Of a stretch of DNA of 64,000 nt, positions 39,046-49,502 are shown piece after piece (positions within the stretch are counted from its first letter, which is position 1; every line of letters starts with the position of its first letter). The DNA is taken from positions 1 to 64,000 of the forward strand of contig JAJZZC010000006.1 of assembly GCA_021797775.1 (NCBI GenBank), written 5' to 3'. This DNA is from Bacillota bacterium (GTDB lineage: Bacteria > Bacillota > Sulfobacillia > RBS10-35 > JAJYVN01). Position numbers and translations under genes: made by a program. A model generated the notes under the pieces. The model saw only the letters and a list, made by a program, of their open reading frames with translations, made no database searches and had not been told where the DNA came from.

Positions 39046-39086
39046 GGGCGCAGGCCTGACCGGTCACGGGACCGACGCCTGCGCCC
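39046..39086 (+). terminator. Hairpin after folC between convergent genes
   Basis: GGGCGCAGGC...GCCTGCGCCC with inner CGGTC-acgg-GACCG, 4 bp after the folC stop. Confidence 0.6.
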
Positions 39087-39113
39087 CTTCCCCGGCTGGC
39101 GGGGCGGCGCCGC

Positions 39114-40235
39114 CTACGGGCCGGTGGGCCGGAGTTCGCCCCGCGCCCGCATCCAACGCACGGCCCAGTAGAGGGTCCAAGCCGAGGGGCCGGCCGCGCG
39201 GAGGATCCGCCAGGCGTGGTGCCCGAGCCGCTGCGCGCTGACCTTGGGGTCCGTGAGGTAGAGGGCGGGCAGGCCGCAGACCACCATGCGGTGGAAGGCC
39301 GCGTTCGGCAGGGTGGACACGGCGGTCAGGGCCCGCCGTCCCAGAACGCGCAGCCGGCGGGCCGCGTCACCCGCACTGGCGTAGTACAGCGTGAAGTTCA
39401 GGTCGCCGCCGCGCAGATCCTCATCCCGGTCGATCCAGTAGTCGAGGAGGATGTGCAGCGTGGCCACCCAGGGGAAGTACGCGCGCACCAGAATTTGGGC
39501 CGCCTGCCCGTCCAGCCGGCCGCCGGCGGCGGCGGCGAACAGGGCGAAGAGCCCCAGGGTGGAGCCGGTGGCGGCGGCCGTCTCCCACCAGGCCAGCCCG
39601 GGGGCCTCGCGGGCCGTTAGCCCTTCGGCCCACCGGCGCACGGCCTCCTCGCGCCCGACCGGGAGGTGCTTGAGCTCCTGCAGGTCGCTGTACCAGCCGG
39701 CCAGCACCGCGGCGTGTCGGGCAAACACCTCCCTGCTCGGCTCCGGCAACGCAGCTACCTCCCGCTGGCAGGCGGCGACCAGACGGCGCAGGTAGCCGCC
39801 GTCCTCACGCAGGGGGTGAAGCCGGTAGTAGTCGGGGGACGCGGCACCGTCCGGCGACCGGACGGCGTCGCGCACGGCGTGGTGCAATTGGCGAAAGTCG
39901 GGCCCGCCAGCGGCCGGCGAACGGTCGCAGAGGTTGTCGAGGTAGTCGCTGATGGTCTGTAGCGCGACAATGAAGCGTAGCGCCGGAATCCGCCCTGGTC
40001 CCGCCGCGAGCGCGAATACCGATCCGCCCTCGCAGTGGAAGCGTTTGGCGGACAGACTGGCCAGGGCCTGGCGCCGCAGTTCCGGGTCGGGGACGCCGCT
40101 CGCCTGCGCCCCCCAGTGATCGAGCAGGCGCCCGGTGTCTCCGAGCACCTCGGGCAGCGCGCGCACGAGCGACACCGGACCGAGCGGCGCCAGGGCGCTC
40201 CGGCGAGGAACGAAGGGCGGGCAGCGGCTGACCAT
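39114..40235 (-). CDS. DUF2600 / YtpB-like large-terpene synthase (tetraprenyl-beta-curcumene synthase family)
   Basis: 'ALRFIVALQTISDYLDNLCDRS', 'LQELKHLPVGREEAV', 'AYFPWVATLHILLDYWIDRDEDLRGGDLNF'. Confidence 0.85.
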   Translation of the reverse strand: MVSRCPPFVPRRSALAPLGPVSLVRALPEVLGDTGRLLDHWGAQASGVPDPELRRQALASLSAKRFHCEGGSVFALAAGPGRIPALRFIVALQTISDYLDNLCDRSPAAGGPDFRQLHHAVRDAVRSPDGAASPDYYRLHPLREDGGYLRRLVAACQREVAALPEPSREVFARHAAVLAGWYSDLQELKHLPVGREEAVRRWAEGLTAREAPGLAWWETAAATGSTLGLFALFAAAAGGRLDGQAAQILVRAYFPWVATLHILLDYWIDRDEDLRGGDLNFTLYYASAGDAARRLRVLGRRALTAVSTLPNAAFHRMVVCGLPALYLTDPKVSAQRLGHHAWRILRAAGPSAWTLYWAVRWMRARGELRPTGP

Positions 40236-40455
40236 GACAATGCTCAAGAATACCCGACTGCGGGCGGGCTGTGGCTCCGTGGCGTCACGGGCGCGCGGCG
40301 CCGCCGGCGGATCCTGCAGGGCTGGGCGCGCGAGCCGCAGAACAGGGGTGTCCTTGGCCGGCGGACGCGTCCTCCGTCCGCGCGGCGGACTTGCGGACCC
40401 GCGCGGGCCGGCTCCGGCGCCGGTACGCGTGGCCGCCGCGCGGAGGGGGGCCCGG

Positions 40456-41376
40456 GTGTTGCGGGGCGAGGTCTCGTGCGTGGGGCTGCTCGTGAATGTG
40501 GACAAGCCGCGCGCCCTCTCCCTCGCCAGGACGCTGCTCCAGTGGCTGCAGGGCCACGGCGTGGCCGCCCTGGTCACACCTGAGGCCGGCCTTGCCTTGG
40601 GCGGGAACCCCCACACCGCCGTGTTGCCCGACATGGCGCGTCAGGCGGGTTTCCTCATTGTGTTGGGTGGAGACGGGACCCTGCTCGGCGCCGCCCGGCG
40701 CACCGCCGCCTATTCCCCGCCGCTGCTCGGCGTCAACCTGGGCCACTTGGGGTTTCTGACCGAACTGGAGGAGGGCGACGTGCTCGGGGCCCTGCCTGCT
40801 CTACTGGCGGGCCGTTCCGAAGTGGACGAGCGCATGATGCTGGCTTGCAGCGTCTGCCACGCCGAGCGCGAGCCCGAGCGCTACCTCGCCCTCAACGATG
40901 TCGTGGTGGCCAAGGGGCCGTTCGCCCGGCTGGTCCGCCTGCACCTGGCCGCCTCGGACGGGGCCGTGGTCGCGACGTACCGGGGCGACGGGCTCATCGC
41001 GTCCACGCCGACGGGCTCCACGGCGTACTCGCTGTCGGCCGGCGGGCCCGTGGTGCATCCCCAGGTGGACGGCATCCTCATCACGCCGATCTGCCCACAC
41101 ACCTTCTACTCGCGCCCCGTGTTGCTGCACGCGCGCCAGCGGTTGCGGCTGGACCTCGCCCTCACGGCGACCGGTCGCCACGGTGAGGTCGACGTGGCGC
41201 TCACGGTGGACGCCCAGGAGGGGAGGCGGCTGCGGCCCGGCGAGTGGGTCGAGTTGGCCGCGGCGCGCGAGCGCGTTCGCCTCCTGCGCCGGCCGGGATG
41301 GGACTTTTACACCGTCCTGCGCCGCAAGCTCGCGGAGCAGGAGCCAGGCGACGAGCAGCGCAACGACGGGCAGTGA
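40456..41376 (+). CDS. nadK: NAD kinase
   Basis: LIVLGGDGTLLGAARRTA, GVNLGHLGFLTELE, LNDVVVAKG, GDGLIASTPTGSTAYSLSAGGPVVHPQVDGILITPICPHTFYSRPVLL; start approximate. Confidence 0.94.
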   Translation: MLRGEVSCVGLLVNVDKPRALSLARTLLQWLQGHGVAALVTPEAGLALGGNPHTAVLPDMARQAGFLIVLGGDGTLLGAARRTAAYSPPLLGVNLGHLGFLTELEEGDVLGALPALLAGRSEVDERMMLACSVCHAEREPERYLALNDVVVAKGPFARLVRLHLAASDGAVVATYRGDGLIASTPTGSTAYSLSAGGPVVHPQVDGILITPICPHTFYSRPVLLHARQRLRLDLALTATGRHGEVDVALTVDAQEGRRLRPGEWVELAAARERVRLLRRPGWDFYTVLRRKLAEQEPGDEQRNDGQ

Positions 41377-41426
41377 CGGCCATGCGCCGCGCTTCCCCGG
41401 GGGGCGGGCGCAAGCGGGGGGAAGGC

Positions 41427-41930
41427 ATGGCGGAGCGGGGCAACGCGCCGCGCAAGGACCGCAGGCGCCAGCGCATCCTGGACCTGATCGCCGCCCACGC
41501 CATCGATACCCAGGAGGAACTGGCCGCTCGCCTGGAGGCCGCGGGCTTCCCGGTGACCCAGGCGACGGTGAGCCGGGACATCCACGACCTGCGCTTGGTG
41601 AAGGTGCCTGCGGGGGACGGGCGCTACCGCTATGCGCCCTCGGTGTCGCCGGACCCGGATGCGCGACTGTTGCGGCTGTTCCGGGACTGCGTGGTCAGCC
41701 ACGACGCCAGTGAGAACATCGTGGTGCTCAACACCCTGCCCGCCACAGCGGCGGGCGTGGCGGAGGCCGTCGACAAGCTGGGCCTGCCGGAGGTCATCGG
41801 CACGCTGGCTGGCGAGCGGACGGTCTTTGTGGTCATCAAGCCCAAGCGGGCCGTACCGGCCTTCCTGGCGCGCATCGCCCATCTCCTCGCGCCGCGCGCC
41901 AACGGCCCGCTCGGCGCCAGCCCGCCGTAA
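41427..41930 (+). CDS. argR: Arginine repressor
   Basis: RQRILDLIAAHAIDTQEELAARLEAAGFPVTQATVSRDIHDLRLVKVP; C-terminal oligomerisation domain. Confidence 0.93.
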   Translation: MAERGNAPRKDRRRQRILDLIAAHAIDTQEELAARLEAAGFPVTQATVSRDIHDLRLVKVPAGDGRYRYAPSVSPDPDARLLRLFRDCVVSHDASENIVVLNTLPATAAGVAEAVDKLGLPEVIGTLAGERTVFVVIKPKRAVPAFLARIAHLLAPRANGPLGASPP

Positions 41931-42041
41931 CGGCCCCCGCCCGGTCGTGCGGGCGTAGACGGGAGTGGGCGTGTGCGCCAACGGGGATGGCGGGCGGCAC
42001 CGCGGGGGCGGAGGAACAGCCCGGAGGGGACGGCGAGGCCC

Positions 42042-43775
42042 TTGTTGCGGACACTTGAGGTAGAGAATCTAGCCGTTCTGGCCGGCGTCAGCATCGCGTT
42101 CGGCGCGGGCCTCAACGTCCTTTCCGGCGAGACCGGCGCCGGCAAGTCGCTGCTCCTGGACGCGATGCAGCTTGCGCTGGGGGCGCGGGGTGGGGCGGAC
42201 CTGGTCCGCCCGGGCTGCCAGGCCGCCCGCGTGGCGGCGCTCTTCGACGTGGCGCCCGGATCCGCGGTCGAACGGGAGCTGCAGGCGCTCGGGGTGGAGC
42301 CGGGTGACGGATCCGTCCTCCTCGCCCGTGAGGTGGGTGCGGACGGTCGCGGGACATGCCGAGTCAATGGCCGGCTCTGCACGCAGGCCAACCTCCGCCA
42401 GGTGGGGGCGCACCTGGTCACCCTCGTCGGGCAGGGCGCGCAGCATCGTTTCGCCACGCCGTCCGGGCAACTGGCCTTCCTGGACGCCTACGGTGGTGCT
42501 GAGCTGCTTCTGGAGCGCGCCCGCGTGGAGCGCGCCCACGCAATCTGGGCGGAAGAGACGCGCGCCGCGGCGGCCCAGGGGGGCGCCGAGGAACGACGCG
42601 CGCTGCGCGAGTCTCTGGCCGAGCAGGTAGCTGAGATCGAGCGCATCGCCCCGCGACCCGAGGAGGAGGAGGACCTCCCGCGGCGCCGCGAGGTCCTGGC
42701 GCATGCGGAACGGCTGGTAGAGGGCGCGGAACGTGCGCTGCACCTCCTGCGCGAAGGGGATGACGCGGTCGGCGACCGGCTGGCCGGCGTGCGCCGCGAA
42801 CTGCAGGCGCTGGCCCGTTTGGACTCGGCGCTCGACGAACCGGCAGGGCTCGTTGAGCAGGCCTGGATTGCCGTGGATGAGGCCTGTCATGCCCTCGGCC
42901 GCTATCGCCAGCGGACGCGCTTCGACCCGGATGAGCTACGGGCGTTGGAGGAGCGGTGGGGGGCGCTGCAGCGTCTGAAGCGGCGATACGGCGAAAGCCT
43001 GGCCGACATCGTGCAGCGCGCCGTGGACATGCGGGCGCGCCTGCGCGCGTTGGAGGAGACGGAGGAACGGGCCGCCCGGGCCGCGGAGCGCGTCGAGCAG
43101 GCCGGCTCCGCCCTGGGCCAGGCCGCGGCCGTCCTCTGCCAGATGCGGGCGCAAACCGCAGAGCGGCTGGAGGGTGAGGTAGGGGAGGAACTGGCGAGCC
43201 TCGGCATGGTGGCGGCGCGGTTCGGCGTCACGCTGGCGCGGCAGGATGACCCGGGCGGGGTGGTCGTCGGCGACCGCCGCGTGGCGTGCGGTCCCACTGG
43301 CGCAGACCGCGTCGAGTTCACCTGGGCGGCCAACCCGGGCTTACCGGAGGCCCCCCTGGGCCGCGCCGCGTCCGGCGGCGAACTTTCACGCCTGCTCCTG
43401 GCGCTGCACGCCCTGCGTGCCTCCGAAGTGGACGTGGCCACGGTGGTCTTCGACGAGATCGACGCAGGCGTCGGCGGCCTGGCCGCGCGGGCGGTGGCAG
43501 AGCGCTTGCAGAGTCTGGGGAGCGAGCGCCAGGTCCTGTGCGTGACCCACCAGGCCGTGATCGCGGCGGCGGCTGACCACCACTTCGCCATCCAGAAGGA
43601 AGAAAGCGTCGGAATGGTCAGCACGGTGGTGCGCCCGCTGCCAGCGGCGGAACGCGCGGCGGAGGTTGCCCGCATGCTGGACGGGGGCCGGGGACGGGCC
43701 TCGCACGCCCATGCCACGGACATGCTGCGGGGTCTGGCCCGGGCGACGGAACGGCCGAAGTCGGCGGCGCGCTGA
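42042..43775 (+). CDS. recN: DNA repair protein RecN
   Basis: LEVENLAVLAGVSIAFGAGLNVLSGETGAGKSLLLDAMQLALGARG ... ASGGELSRLLLALHAL ... VVFDEIDAGVGGLAARAVAERL. Confidence 0.94.
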   Translation: MLRTLEVENLAVLAGVSIAFGAGLNVLSGETGAGKSLLLDAMQLALGARGGADLVRPGCQAARVAALFDVAPGSAVERELQALGVEPGDGSVLLAREVGADGRGTCRVNGRLCTQANLRQVGAHLVTLVGQGAQHRFATPSGQLAFLDAYGGAELLLERARVERAHAIWAEETRAAAAQGGAEERRALRESLAEQVAEIERIAPRPEEEEDLPRRREVLAHAERLVEGAERALHLLREGDDAVGDRLAGVRRELQALARLDSALDEPAGLVEQAWIAVDEACHALGRYRQRTRFDPDELRALEERWGALQRLKRRYGESLADIVQRAVDMRARLRALEETEERAARAAERVEQAGSALGQAAAVLCQMRAQTAERLEGEVGEELASLGMVAARFGVTLARQDDPGGVVVGDRRVACGPTGADRVEFTWAANPGLPEAPLGRAASGGELSRLLLALHALRASEVDVATVVFDEIDAGVGGLAARAVAERLQSLGSERQVLCVTHQAVIAAAADHHFAIQKEESVGMVSTVVRPLPAAERAAEVARMLDGGRGRASHAHATDMLRGLARATERPKSAAR

Positions 43776-44099
43776 CAGAGTGGCCGCTCGGGTGGTGGTC
43801 GCCTCGGGAGCGACCGCCGCCCGGCGCGGTGCCGCCTGTTGGCGAATGACCGGACCGCAAGCCGGGTGGCGGACCCGTCAGGCCACCGGGGGAAAAGACG
43901 TTGGCCACCGGTCTACGACGGCAGCTTCCCGGCGTCTGCACGCGGCCGGTAGCCCCTCTTGCGGTGGGGCCCACGGTCGGTGGGTCGCGCAGGCGGGGGC
44001 GCCCCCCGCGCGCGTACGCGGCGCGCCCCCACGGTAATAGGTCGGCGGACGGGAGGGGATCGTTGGGAGGGACGGCCGCACGGTGTGGAGGAGCGCGCC

Positions 44100-45434
44100 A
44101 TGGTGCTTGGGAGCAGGGTGCGGCGGATAGCGGGAGCGGTGGTCGCCGCCGTCATCGTGGTGGTGGACGCCTCGTCAGTGGGCAGGCACCTGCTTCGCCT
44201 GCCGGCGGCCCTGACCATCGCTGTCGGGCAGGAACAGGGCCTCGCCCTCGGCCTGCCCGGACGAGTGGCGGTCGCCGCCGCAGGGCCGCGCGCTGGCCTC
44301 GTCGTGGACGGGCGGGCGCTCGGTGCGGGGTGGATGGACCTGCCGGGGGGCGTCCTGCGCCTGCGACCGGAAGCCGCCGGGACCTACGTCCTGCGGCTGC
44401 GGCCCTGGGGCGTGCTGCCGTGGCCGGCGCTGCGCCTAGACGCGGTGCGCATGCCCCGCGTCGTTCCCGGGGGCCAGTCCGTGGGCCTGATCCTCCACAT
44501 GCCCGGGGCGCTGGTGGTGGGGGAGGGCGGGGTGCCGACAGCCTCCGGCACGGAGCCGAGCCCCGCTGGCGCGGCGGGCGTACGGGTCGGAGACTATGTG
44601 CTGCGGATGGACGGCCGGCCGGTGGCTGACGCAGCGGACGTGGCCGCCGTGTTGGCGCAGGCGCGCGGCGCGCCGGTGAGCGCCGTCGTGCTCGACCGGG
44701 GCAAGGTCCGCCACCTCACGTTACGCCCGCTCTACGACGTGACCACGCGGCACTATGCCCTGGGCGTCAGCCTGCAGGGTGCGGTGAGCGGCATCGGCAC
44801 CCTGACGTTCTACGACCTGCAGGCGCACGTCTTCGGCGCGCTGGGCCATGTGGTCGTGGACGCGGGCACCGGGCGGCCCGTGCGCGCGTTCTCCGGCCAG
44901 TTGCTGCCCTCATTCGTGGTCGGCGTGCAGCCCAGCCGTGACGGTGCGCCCGGCGAGAAGCTCGGTGTCCTGCTGGCCGGGGCACCGCCGATCGGGCTCA
45001 TCCGCAGCAACACGCCGGTCGGCGTATTCGGCCGCCTGCTGCGCACTCCCGCCCCGGGTCCGGCCGAGGAGCCCCTGCCGGTGGCCCTGGCCGACCAGGT
45101 CCGGCCCGGGCCCGCCGAGTTGCTCACCGTGGTGCGCGGTGGCGCCGTGGACGCCTTTTCGGCGCGCATCCTCGCGGTGGACCCGGGAGGTCCGCCCGGC
45201 GGCCGGGGGTTCCTCGTCGAGGTCACCGACCCGCGCTTGCTGCAGACGTCAGGAGGGATCGTGCAGGGGATGAGTGGCTCACCGCTGATCCAGGGCGGTC
45301 GGCTGGTGGGGGCGCTGACACACGTCTTCGTCAACGACCCGGCCACCGGGTACGGGGTGCTGGCGGAGTGGATGGCGCTAGCCGCCGGCCTGGGTCCCGC
45401 ACCCACAGCCCCCGGCAGCGCAACCGGCCGTTAG
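44100..45434 (+). CDS. spoIVB: SpoIVB peptidase (S55, PDZ domain)
   Basis: PDZ-like [72 protein letters not shown]; recN-spoIVB-spo0A synteny. Confidence 0.93.
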   Translation: MVLGSRVRRIAGAVVAAVIVVVDASSVGRHLLRLPAALTIAVGQEQGLALGLPGRVAVAAAGPRAGLVVDGRALGAGWMDLPGGVLRLRPEAAGTYVLRLRPWGVLPWPALRLDAVRMPRVVPGGQSVGLILHMPGALVVGEGGVPTASGTEPSPAGAAGVRVGDYVLRMDGRPVADAADVAAVLAQARGAPVSAVVLDRGKVRHLTLRPLYDVTTRHYALGVSLQGAVSGIGTLTFYDLQAHVFGALGHVVVDAGTGRPVRAFSGQLLPSFVVGVQPSRDGAPGEKLGVLLAGAPPIGLIRSNTPVGVFGRLLRTPAPGPAEEPLPVALADQVRPGPAELLTVVRGGAVDAFSARILAVDPGGPPGGRGFLVEVTDPRLLQTSGGIVQGMSGSPLIQGGRLVGALTHVFVNDPATGYGVLAEWMALAAGLGPAPTAPGSATGR

Positions 45435-45618
45435 CCGCGGTGCCGGCCCGGACCGGCTGGGGTGAACCCCTGCCTCTATTCCCTACGGCGTGCGCCCTGG
45501 CAGCGCGCGGCTCTCGACTGAACCGACGGCCAGAGCGGGCCGCGGAGGAGCACGGAGGCGTGCGGCGTCGTGTGGCGGCGGTTTGGCCCTGTGGTCGCCG
45601 TTGGAACGGCGCGTCATG

Positions 45619-45630
45619 GCGAAATTTCGC
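45619..45630. promoter_or_regulatory. 12-bp perfect palindrome upstream of spo0A
   Basis: GCGAAATTTCGC in an unusually AT-rich patch 130 bp before the spo0A ATG. Confidence 0.35.
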
Positions 45631-45760
45631 TTACGAACGTAGGCAGCGGATACTTGGAAGATGGCAGGAGCCCCCCGGACCAACCAGAATTGTGCTGCCG
45701 TTCGCAACGCACGCGCACCGTGCCGGGCAGAGACCCCATGTGTTTCGCGGAGGTGAAACG

Positions 45761-46537
45761 ATGGCCGTAGCCGGCCAAGCCGTCGCACCTTACCGGGTGC
45801 TGGTAGCGGATGACAACCGGGAATTCTGCGACTTGCTCACCCAGTTTCTGCAGAGCCAAAGCGACTTTAAGCTGGTCGGCGTCGCGCAGAACGGTCGCCA
45901 GGTTATCGAAATGGTGCAGAGCGAAGAGCCCGATGTCCTCGTGCTGGATATCATCATGCCGCATCTGGACGGGATCGGTGTCCTCGAACAGATGAACGGC
46001 CTGAGCCTGGCGCGACGGCCCAAGGTCATCATGCTCACGGCCTTCGGGCAGGAAAGCATTGCGCAACGCGTGGTGGGCCTGGGTGCGGATTATTACATCC
46101 TGAAGCCGTTCGACCTGGCCGTCTTGGCAAAGCGCATCCGCCAGATCGCCAGCGGTCAGGCGGTCAAGCCGCCGCAGGCCGAGGCGCGCAGCCTGGAGGT
46201 CGAGGTAACCGAAGTGCTGCACGACATCGGCATTCCCGCCCACATCAAAGGCTATCTGTATCTGCGCGAGGCCATCTGCCTCGTCGTGGGCCGCGTCGAG
46301 TTGCTCGGCGGCGTGACCAAGGAACTTTACCCCACTATCGCCAAGCGCTACCAAACCACACCAAGCCGCGTGGAGCGGGCGATCCGCCACGCAATCGAGG
46401 TCGCCTGGAACCGGGGGAACGTGGACCTGATCCACAGCCTGTTCGGGCACACAATCAATTCGGATCGTGGCAAACCAACCAACTCTGAATTCATCGCGAT
46501 GGTGGCCGACAAGCTACGTATGGAGTTACGCCCGTGA
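45761..46537 (+). CDS. spo0A: Sporulation transcription factor Spo0A
   Basis: Receiver domain [14 protein letters not shown]...[21 protein letters not shown]...YILKPFD; effector domain [66 protein letters not shown]. Confidence 0.97.
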   Translation: MAVAGQAVAPYRVLVADDNREFCDLLTQFLQSQSDFKLVGVAQNGRQVIEMVQSEEPDVLVLDIIMPHLDGIGVLEQMNGLSLARRPKVIMLTAFGQESIAQRVVGLGADYYILKPFDLAVLAKRIRQIASGQAVKPPQAEARSLEVEVTEVLHDIGIPAHIKGYLYLREAICLVVGRVELLGGVTKELYPTIAKRYQTTPSRVERAIRHAIEVAWNRGNVDLIHSLFGHTINSDRGKPTNSEFIAMVADKLRMELRP

Positions 46538-46869
46538 CTTCCGCTGCAGCGATACCGTGAACGCCGCGCCCCGCTGTGTCCGCGGGCGCAGGGAGTGGCG
46601 GCGGCAACGCCGCCCGGCGCTGTGGGAAAAGGGTCGCGGAGGCGGTATCCCGCATGCGTCCCCAGCCGCGGCCTGAGAGGGCAGCCGCGCGGTGGGGCGC
46701 CCCTCATCTCGCGGCGCACGGAGTGGCAGGCAGGACAATCTGTTCTCGCGTAGTATGGGTTTTCAAAACCCTCGCGCTGCGTCGGTGACGCGGAGAGGTG
46801 GGGGTGCTCAGCGAGGGTGTGCGCGCAACGGTTCCGCGTGCAGCTTCGGTCATCGGGGGGTAGGGCGGC

Positions 46870-47667
46870 ATGGGGACAGGCCATGGAGGGTCAGACCCGC
46901 GCACGGCCACGGTGAGCGTCCGCGCAGTGGAAGCATTGATCGCCAGCCTTCCGGGTGTTACTGGTGTCCGCGTCCTGCTGGATCCGTCCGGCTCCCTGGG
47001 CGAGGTCCACGTCCTCGCGGACGCCTCACGCCCGCCGAAGGCCATCGTCCGCGACATTGAATCCGGCCTGGCCGCGCGGTGGGGGATGGCGGTCGACCAC
47101 CGGCGCATCAGCGTCGCGCAGATGCTCGAATCCCCGTTGCGCCCGCGGGGGGGCCGCCTTCGGCTCCAGCAGTGGGCCGTGACCATCGATCCTCTGCGCG
47201 GCTGGACCGAGGTGGCGGTCAGCCTGACCCCGGGCCAACCGCGGCCCTCCGCAGGGGCGTCGGCCATCTGGCAAGGACGGGCGGCGGGCAGCAGCCAGGT
47301 GGGGTTGCGCGTAGCGGCCGAGGCGGTGCTGGAGGCGCTCAACCAGTCCGTGCAGCCGGATCATCGCTTCGCCCTGATCGATCTCTGCCGCGTGACGTTG
47401 GCGGGGCACGACGCGGTCGTGTGCCTGTTGCACTACCGTTCGACGCGTGGTGGGCAGACCCTGACCGGCTCGGCCCTCGTGCGCCACGAGGCGGTCGAGG
47501 CGGCGGTGCGGGCGGTGCTCAACGGCAGCAACCGGCTGGTTGGCTTGGTGGAGCGCGACCAGGCCATGGACGAGCCCGCGCGGACATCAGGAGCCATCCG
47601 GCCGCAACGCGCGGCGGCCGAGGCGGCCGCCGCGTTGGAGCCGCCGGACGCTTCCTCGGCGGAGTGA
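46870..47667 (+). CDS. Conserved hypothetical protein
   Basis: N-terminal 'VEALIASLPGVTGVRVLLDPSGSLGEVHVLADASRPPKAIVRDIESGLAARWGMAVDHRRISVAQM'; no firm family assignment. Confidence 0.65.
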   Translation: MGTGHGGSDPRTATVSVRAVEALIASLPGVTGVRVLLDPSGSLGEVHVLADASRPPKAIVRDIESGLAARWGMAVDHRRISVAQMLESPLRPRGGRLRLQQWAVTIDPLRGWTEVAVSLTPGQPRPSAGASAIWQGRAAGSSQVGLRVAAEAVLEALNQSVQPDHRFALIDLCRVTLAGHDAVVCLLHYRSTRGGQTLTGSALVRHEAVEAAVRAVLNGSNRLVGLVERDQAMDEPARTSGAIRPQRAAAEAAAALEPPDASSAE

Positions 47668-47688
47668 GGGCGGCCCTTGCGGTTTCAA

Positions 47689-47817
47689 CCTGATTTTCGC
47701 AATGGGGTGGCTCGTCACCCTGGCGTCGAGGGGCCGGCCCCGCGGCGCGACCTCACCTGCTCGCGTCGCGGGGTCCTTCTGCGCCCGCCACGTGCGCCTG
47801 ACACCGCGAGATTCAGG
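47689..47817 (-). mobile_element. MITE-like element copy D (5-bp direct repeat TTCAA on both sides)
   Basis: Reverse complement CCTGAATCTCGCGG...ATTGCGAAAATCAGG; TTCAA at 47684-47688 and 47818-47822. Confidence 0.85.
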
Positions 47818-48099
47818 TTCAATTGGTACGCAGGAGGTCTGGCCACGCGGCCAGCAGGGTGCAGCGGCTGGCCGCCAACCAGCGGCGCAGGCCGCGGACC
47901 GTACCACGGTAGATCAGCGTGGTGCGGCCCGCGGCCCTGTGAACCGTGAGCATCATCAAGCCCCCCGTCCTCGCCTTGCGGTCCTTAGCGTAGAACGGAG
48001 TTGCACACGCTATGCAAAGGCCGGCCGGGCCCGGGAGCGGTATACTGAGTGGCGGCGGCGCGCCGCGCCGGAATCGCCCTCGTGGGAGCGAGTGACCCC

Positions 48100-49209
48100 G
48101 TGCGCATCGGTGTGCCCGTAGAGACCAAGGCGGACGAGAACCGAGTGTCCCTCACCCCAGCCGCCGTGCACGTCCTGTGTGGCGACGGGCACGAGGTCCT
48201 CGTCGAGTCCGGGGCGGGGTCGGGCAGCGGCTTCGCGGACGGCGACTACCTCGAGGCGGGCGGCGTCCTCGGCACCGCGCCGGAGGTCTGGTCTGCGGAC
48301 CTGGTGGCCAAGGTCAAGGAGCCGGAGCCCCCAGAGTACCGGTATTTTCGCCCGTCGCTCACGGTGTTCTCGTACCTGCACCTCGCCCCGGCGCACGAGT
48401 TGACGGAAGCCCTGCTCGCGAGCGGCCTCACCGCCGTCGCGCTGGAGACGGTGCAGCGTGACGACGGGAGCCTGCCCTTGCTGCAACCGATGAGCGAGAT
48501 CGCGGGCCGCATGGCCGTCCAGGTGGGGGCGCATCACCTGCAAAAACCCCACGGTGGTCGGGGCGTGTTGCCGGGGGGCGTCCCTGGCGTGCCACCTGCT
48601 CACGTCGTCATCGTCGGCGGAGGGACGGTGGGGCGGGGCGCGGCCCGGATCGCGGTGGGGTTGGGCGCGCGTGTCACCGTCTTGGAGGTGCAGCCGGACC
48701 GCCTGCGCGAACTGGACGAGGCGTTCGGCGGCCGCGTGGCGACGGCGGCCTCGCACCCGTACACTGTGGGTGGGGCCGTGGCCGAGGCCGACCTGCTCGT
48801 CGGCGCCGTGCTGGTTCCAGGGGCGCGGGCGCCGCGCGTGGTGAGCGAGGCGATGATCCGGCAGATGCGCCCTGGTGCGGTGGTGGTCGACGTCGCCGTG
48901 GACCAGGGCGGCTGTGTGGCGACCTGCGACCATGCCACGACGCACCATGACCCGACCTACCTCCGGCACGGTGTGGTGCACTACGCCGTGGCCAACATGC
49001 CGGGAGCGGTGCCGCGCACGGCCACCGAGGCCCTGGCCAACGCCACGCTGCCCTACCTGCGCCGGCTCGCTGCGCGGGGGTGGAAGGCGGCCGCGGCGGC
49101 CGACCCCGTGCTCGGCAGGGGGGTGAACGTCACCGGCGGCGTGATCACCTGCCGGCCCGTGGCTGAAGCGCAGGGGCGTCCCTACCAGCCGCTGGCGGGG
49201 CTGCTCTGA
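48100..49209 (+). CDS. ald: Alanine dehydrogenase
   Basis: RIGVPVETKADENRVSLTPAAVHVL, VAKVKEPEPPEYRYFRP, LPLLQPMSEIAGRMAVQVGAHHLQKPHGGRGVLPGGVPGVPPAHVVIVGGGTVG, AVANMPGAVPRTATEAL. Confidence 0.95.
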   Translation: MRIGVPVETKADENRVSLTPAAVHVLCGDGHEVLVESGAGSGSGFADGDYLEAGGVLGTAPEVWSADLVAKVKEPEPPEYRYFRPSLTVFSYLHLAPAHELTEALLASGLTAVALETVQRDDGSLPLLQPMSEIAGRMAVQVGAHHLQKPHGGRGVLPGGVPGVPPAHVVIVGGGTVGRGAARIAVGLGARVTVLEVQPDRLRELDEAFGGRVATAASHPYTVGGAVAEADLLVGAVLVPGARAPRVVSEAMIRQMRPGAVVVDVAVDQGGCVATCDHATTHHDPTYLRHGVVHYAVANMPGAVPRTATEALANATLPYLRRLAARGWKAAAAADPVLGRGVNVTGGVITCRPVAEAQGRPYQPLAGLL

Positions 49210-49502
49210 TCAGCGAGCGTACCCTTGGCATGTGTTCCGTGGATGCGTGCGGCAGGACATACCCATAGGTCCCTTGCCCACACGGCGTTGTGGGTCTGGA
49301 CCGCTTTGCCCGGTCCACGGAAGGGGCTTCCGCGCTCCCGCATCCCTGGGGCGCGTTCTGTGCCCCGATGCGCCAAGGAGCAGAACGTGTTTCCCCAAGG
49401 CGCGGGCCTTGCCCCGAGGCGGGGGTCGGCGTGTCCAAGCGCTAGGACCGGTCGCTTCCGGGCGGTGAGTAACCCTGTGGCCATGGAACGGGGGAATGGG
49501 CC

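Noticed and set aside
47600-48121. Plus-strand ORF 47540-48121 as a gene
   Set aside because: It is a translation through MITE copy D and intergenic sequence.
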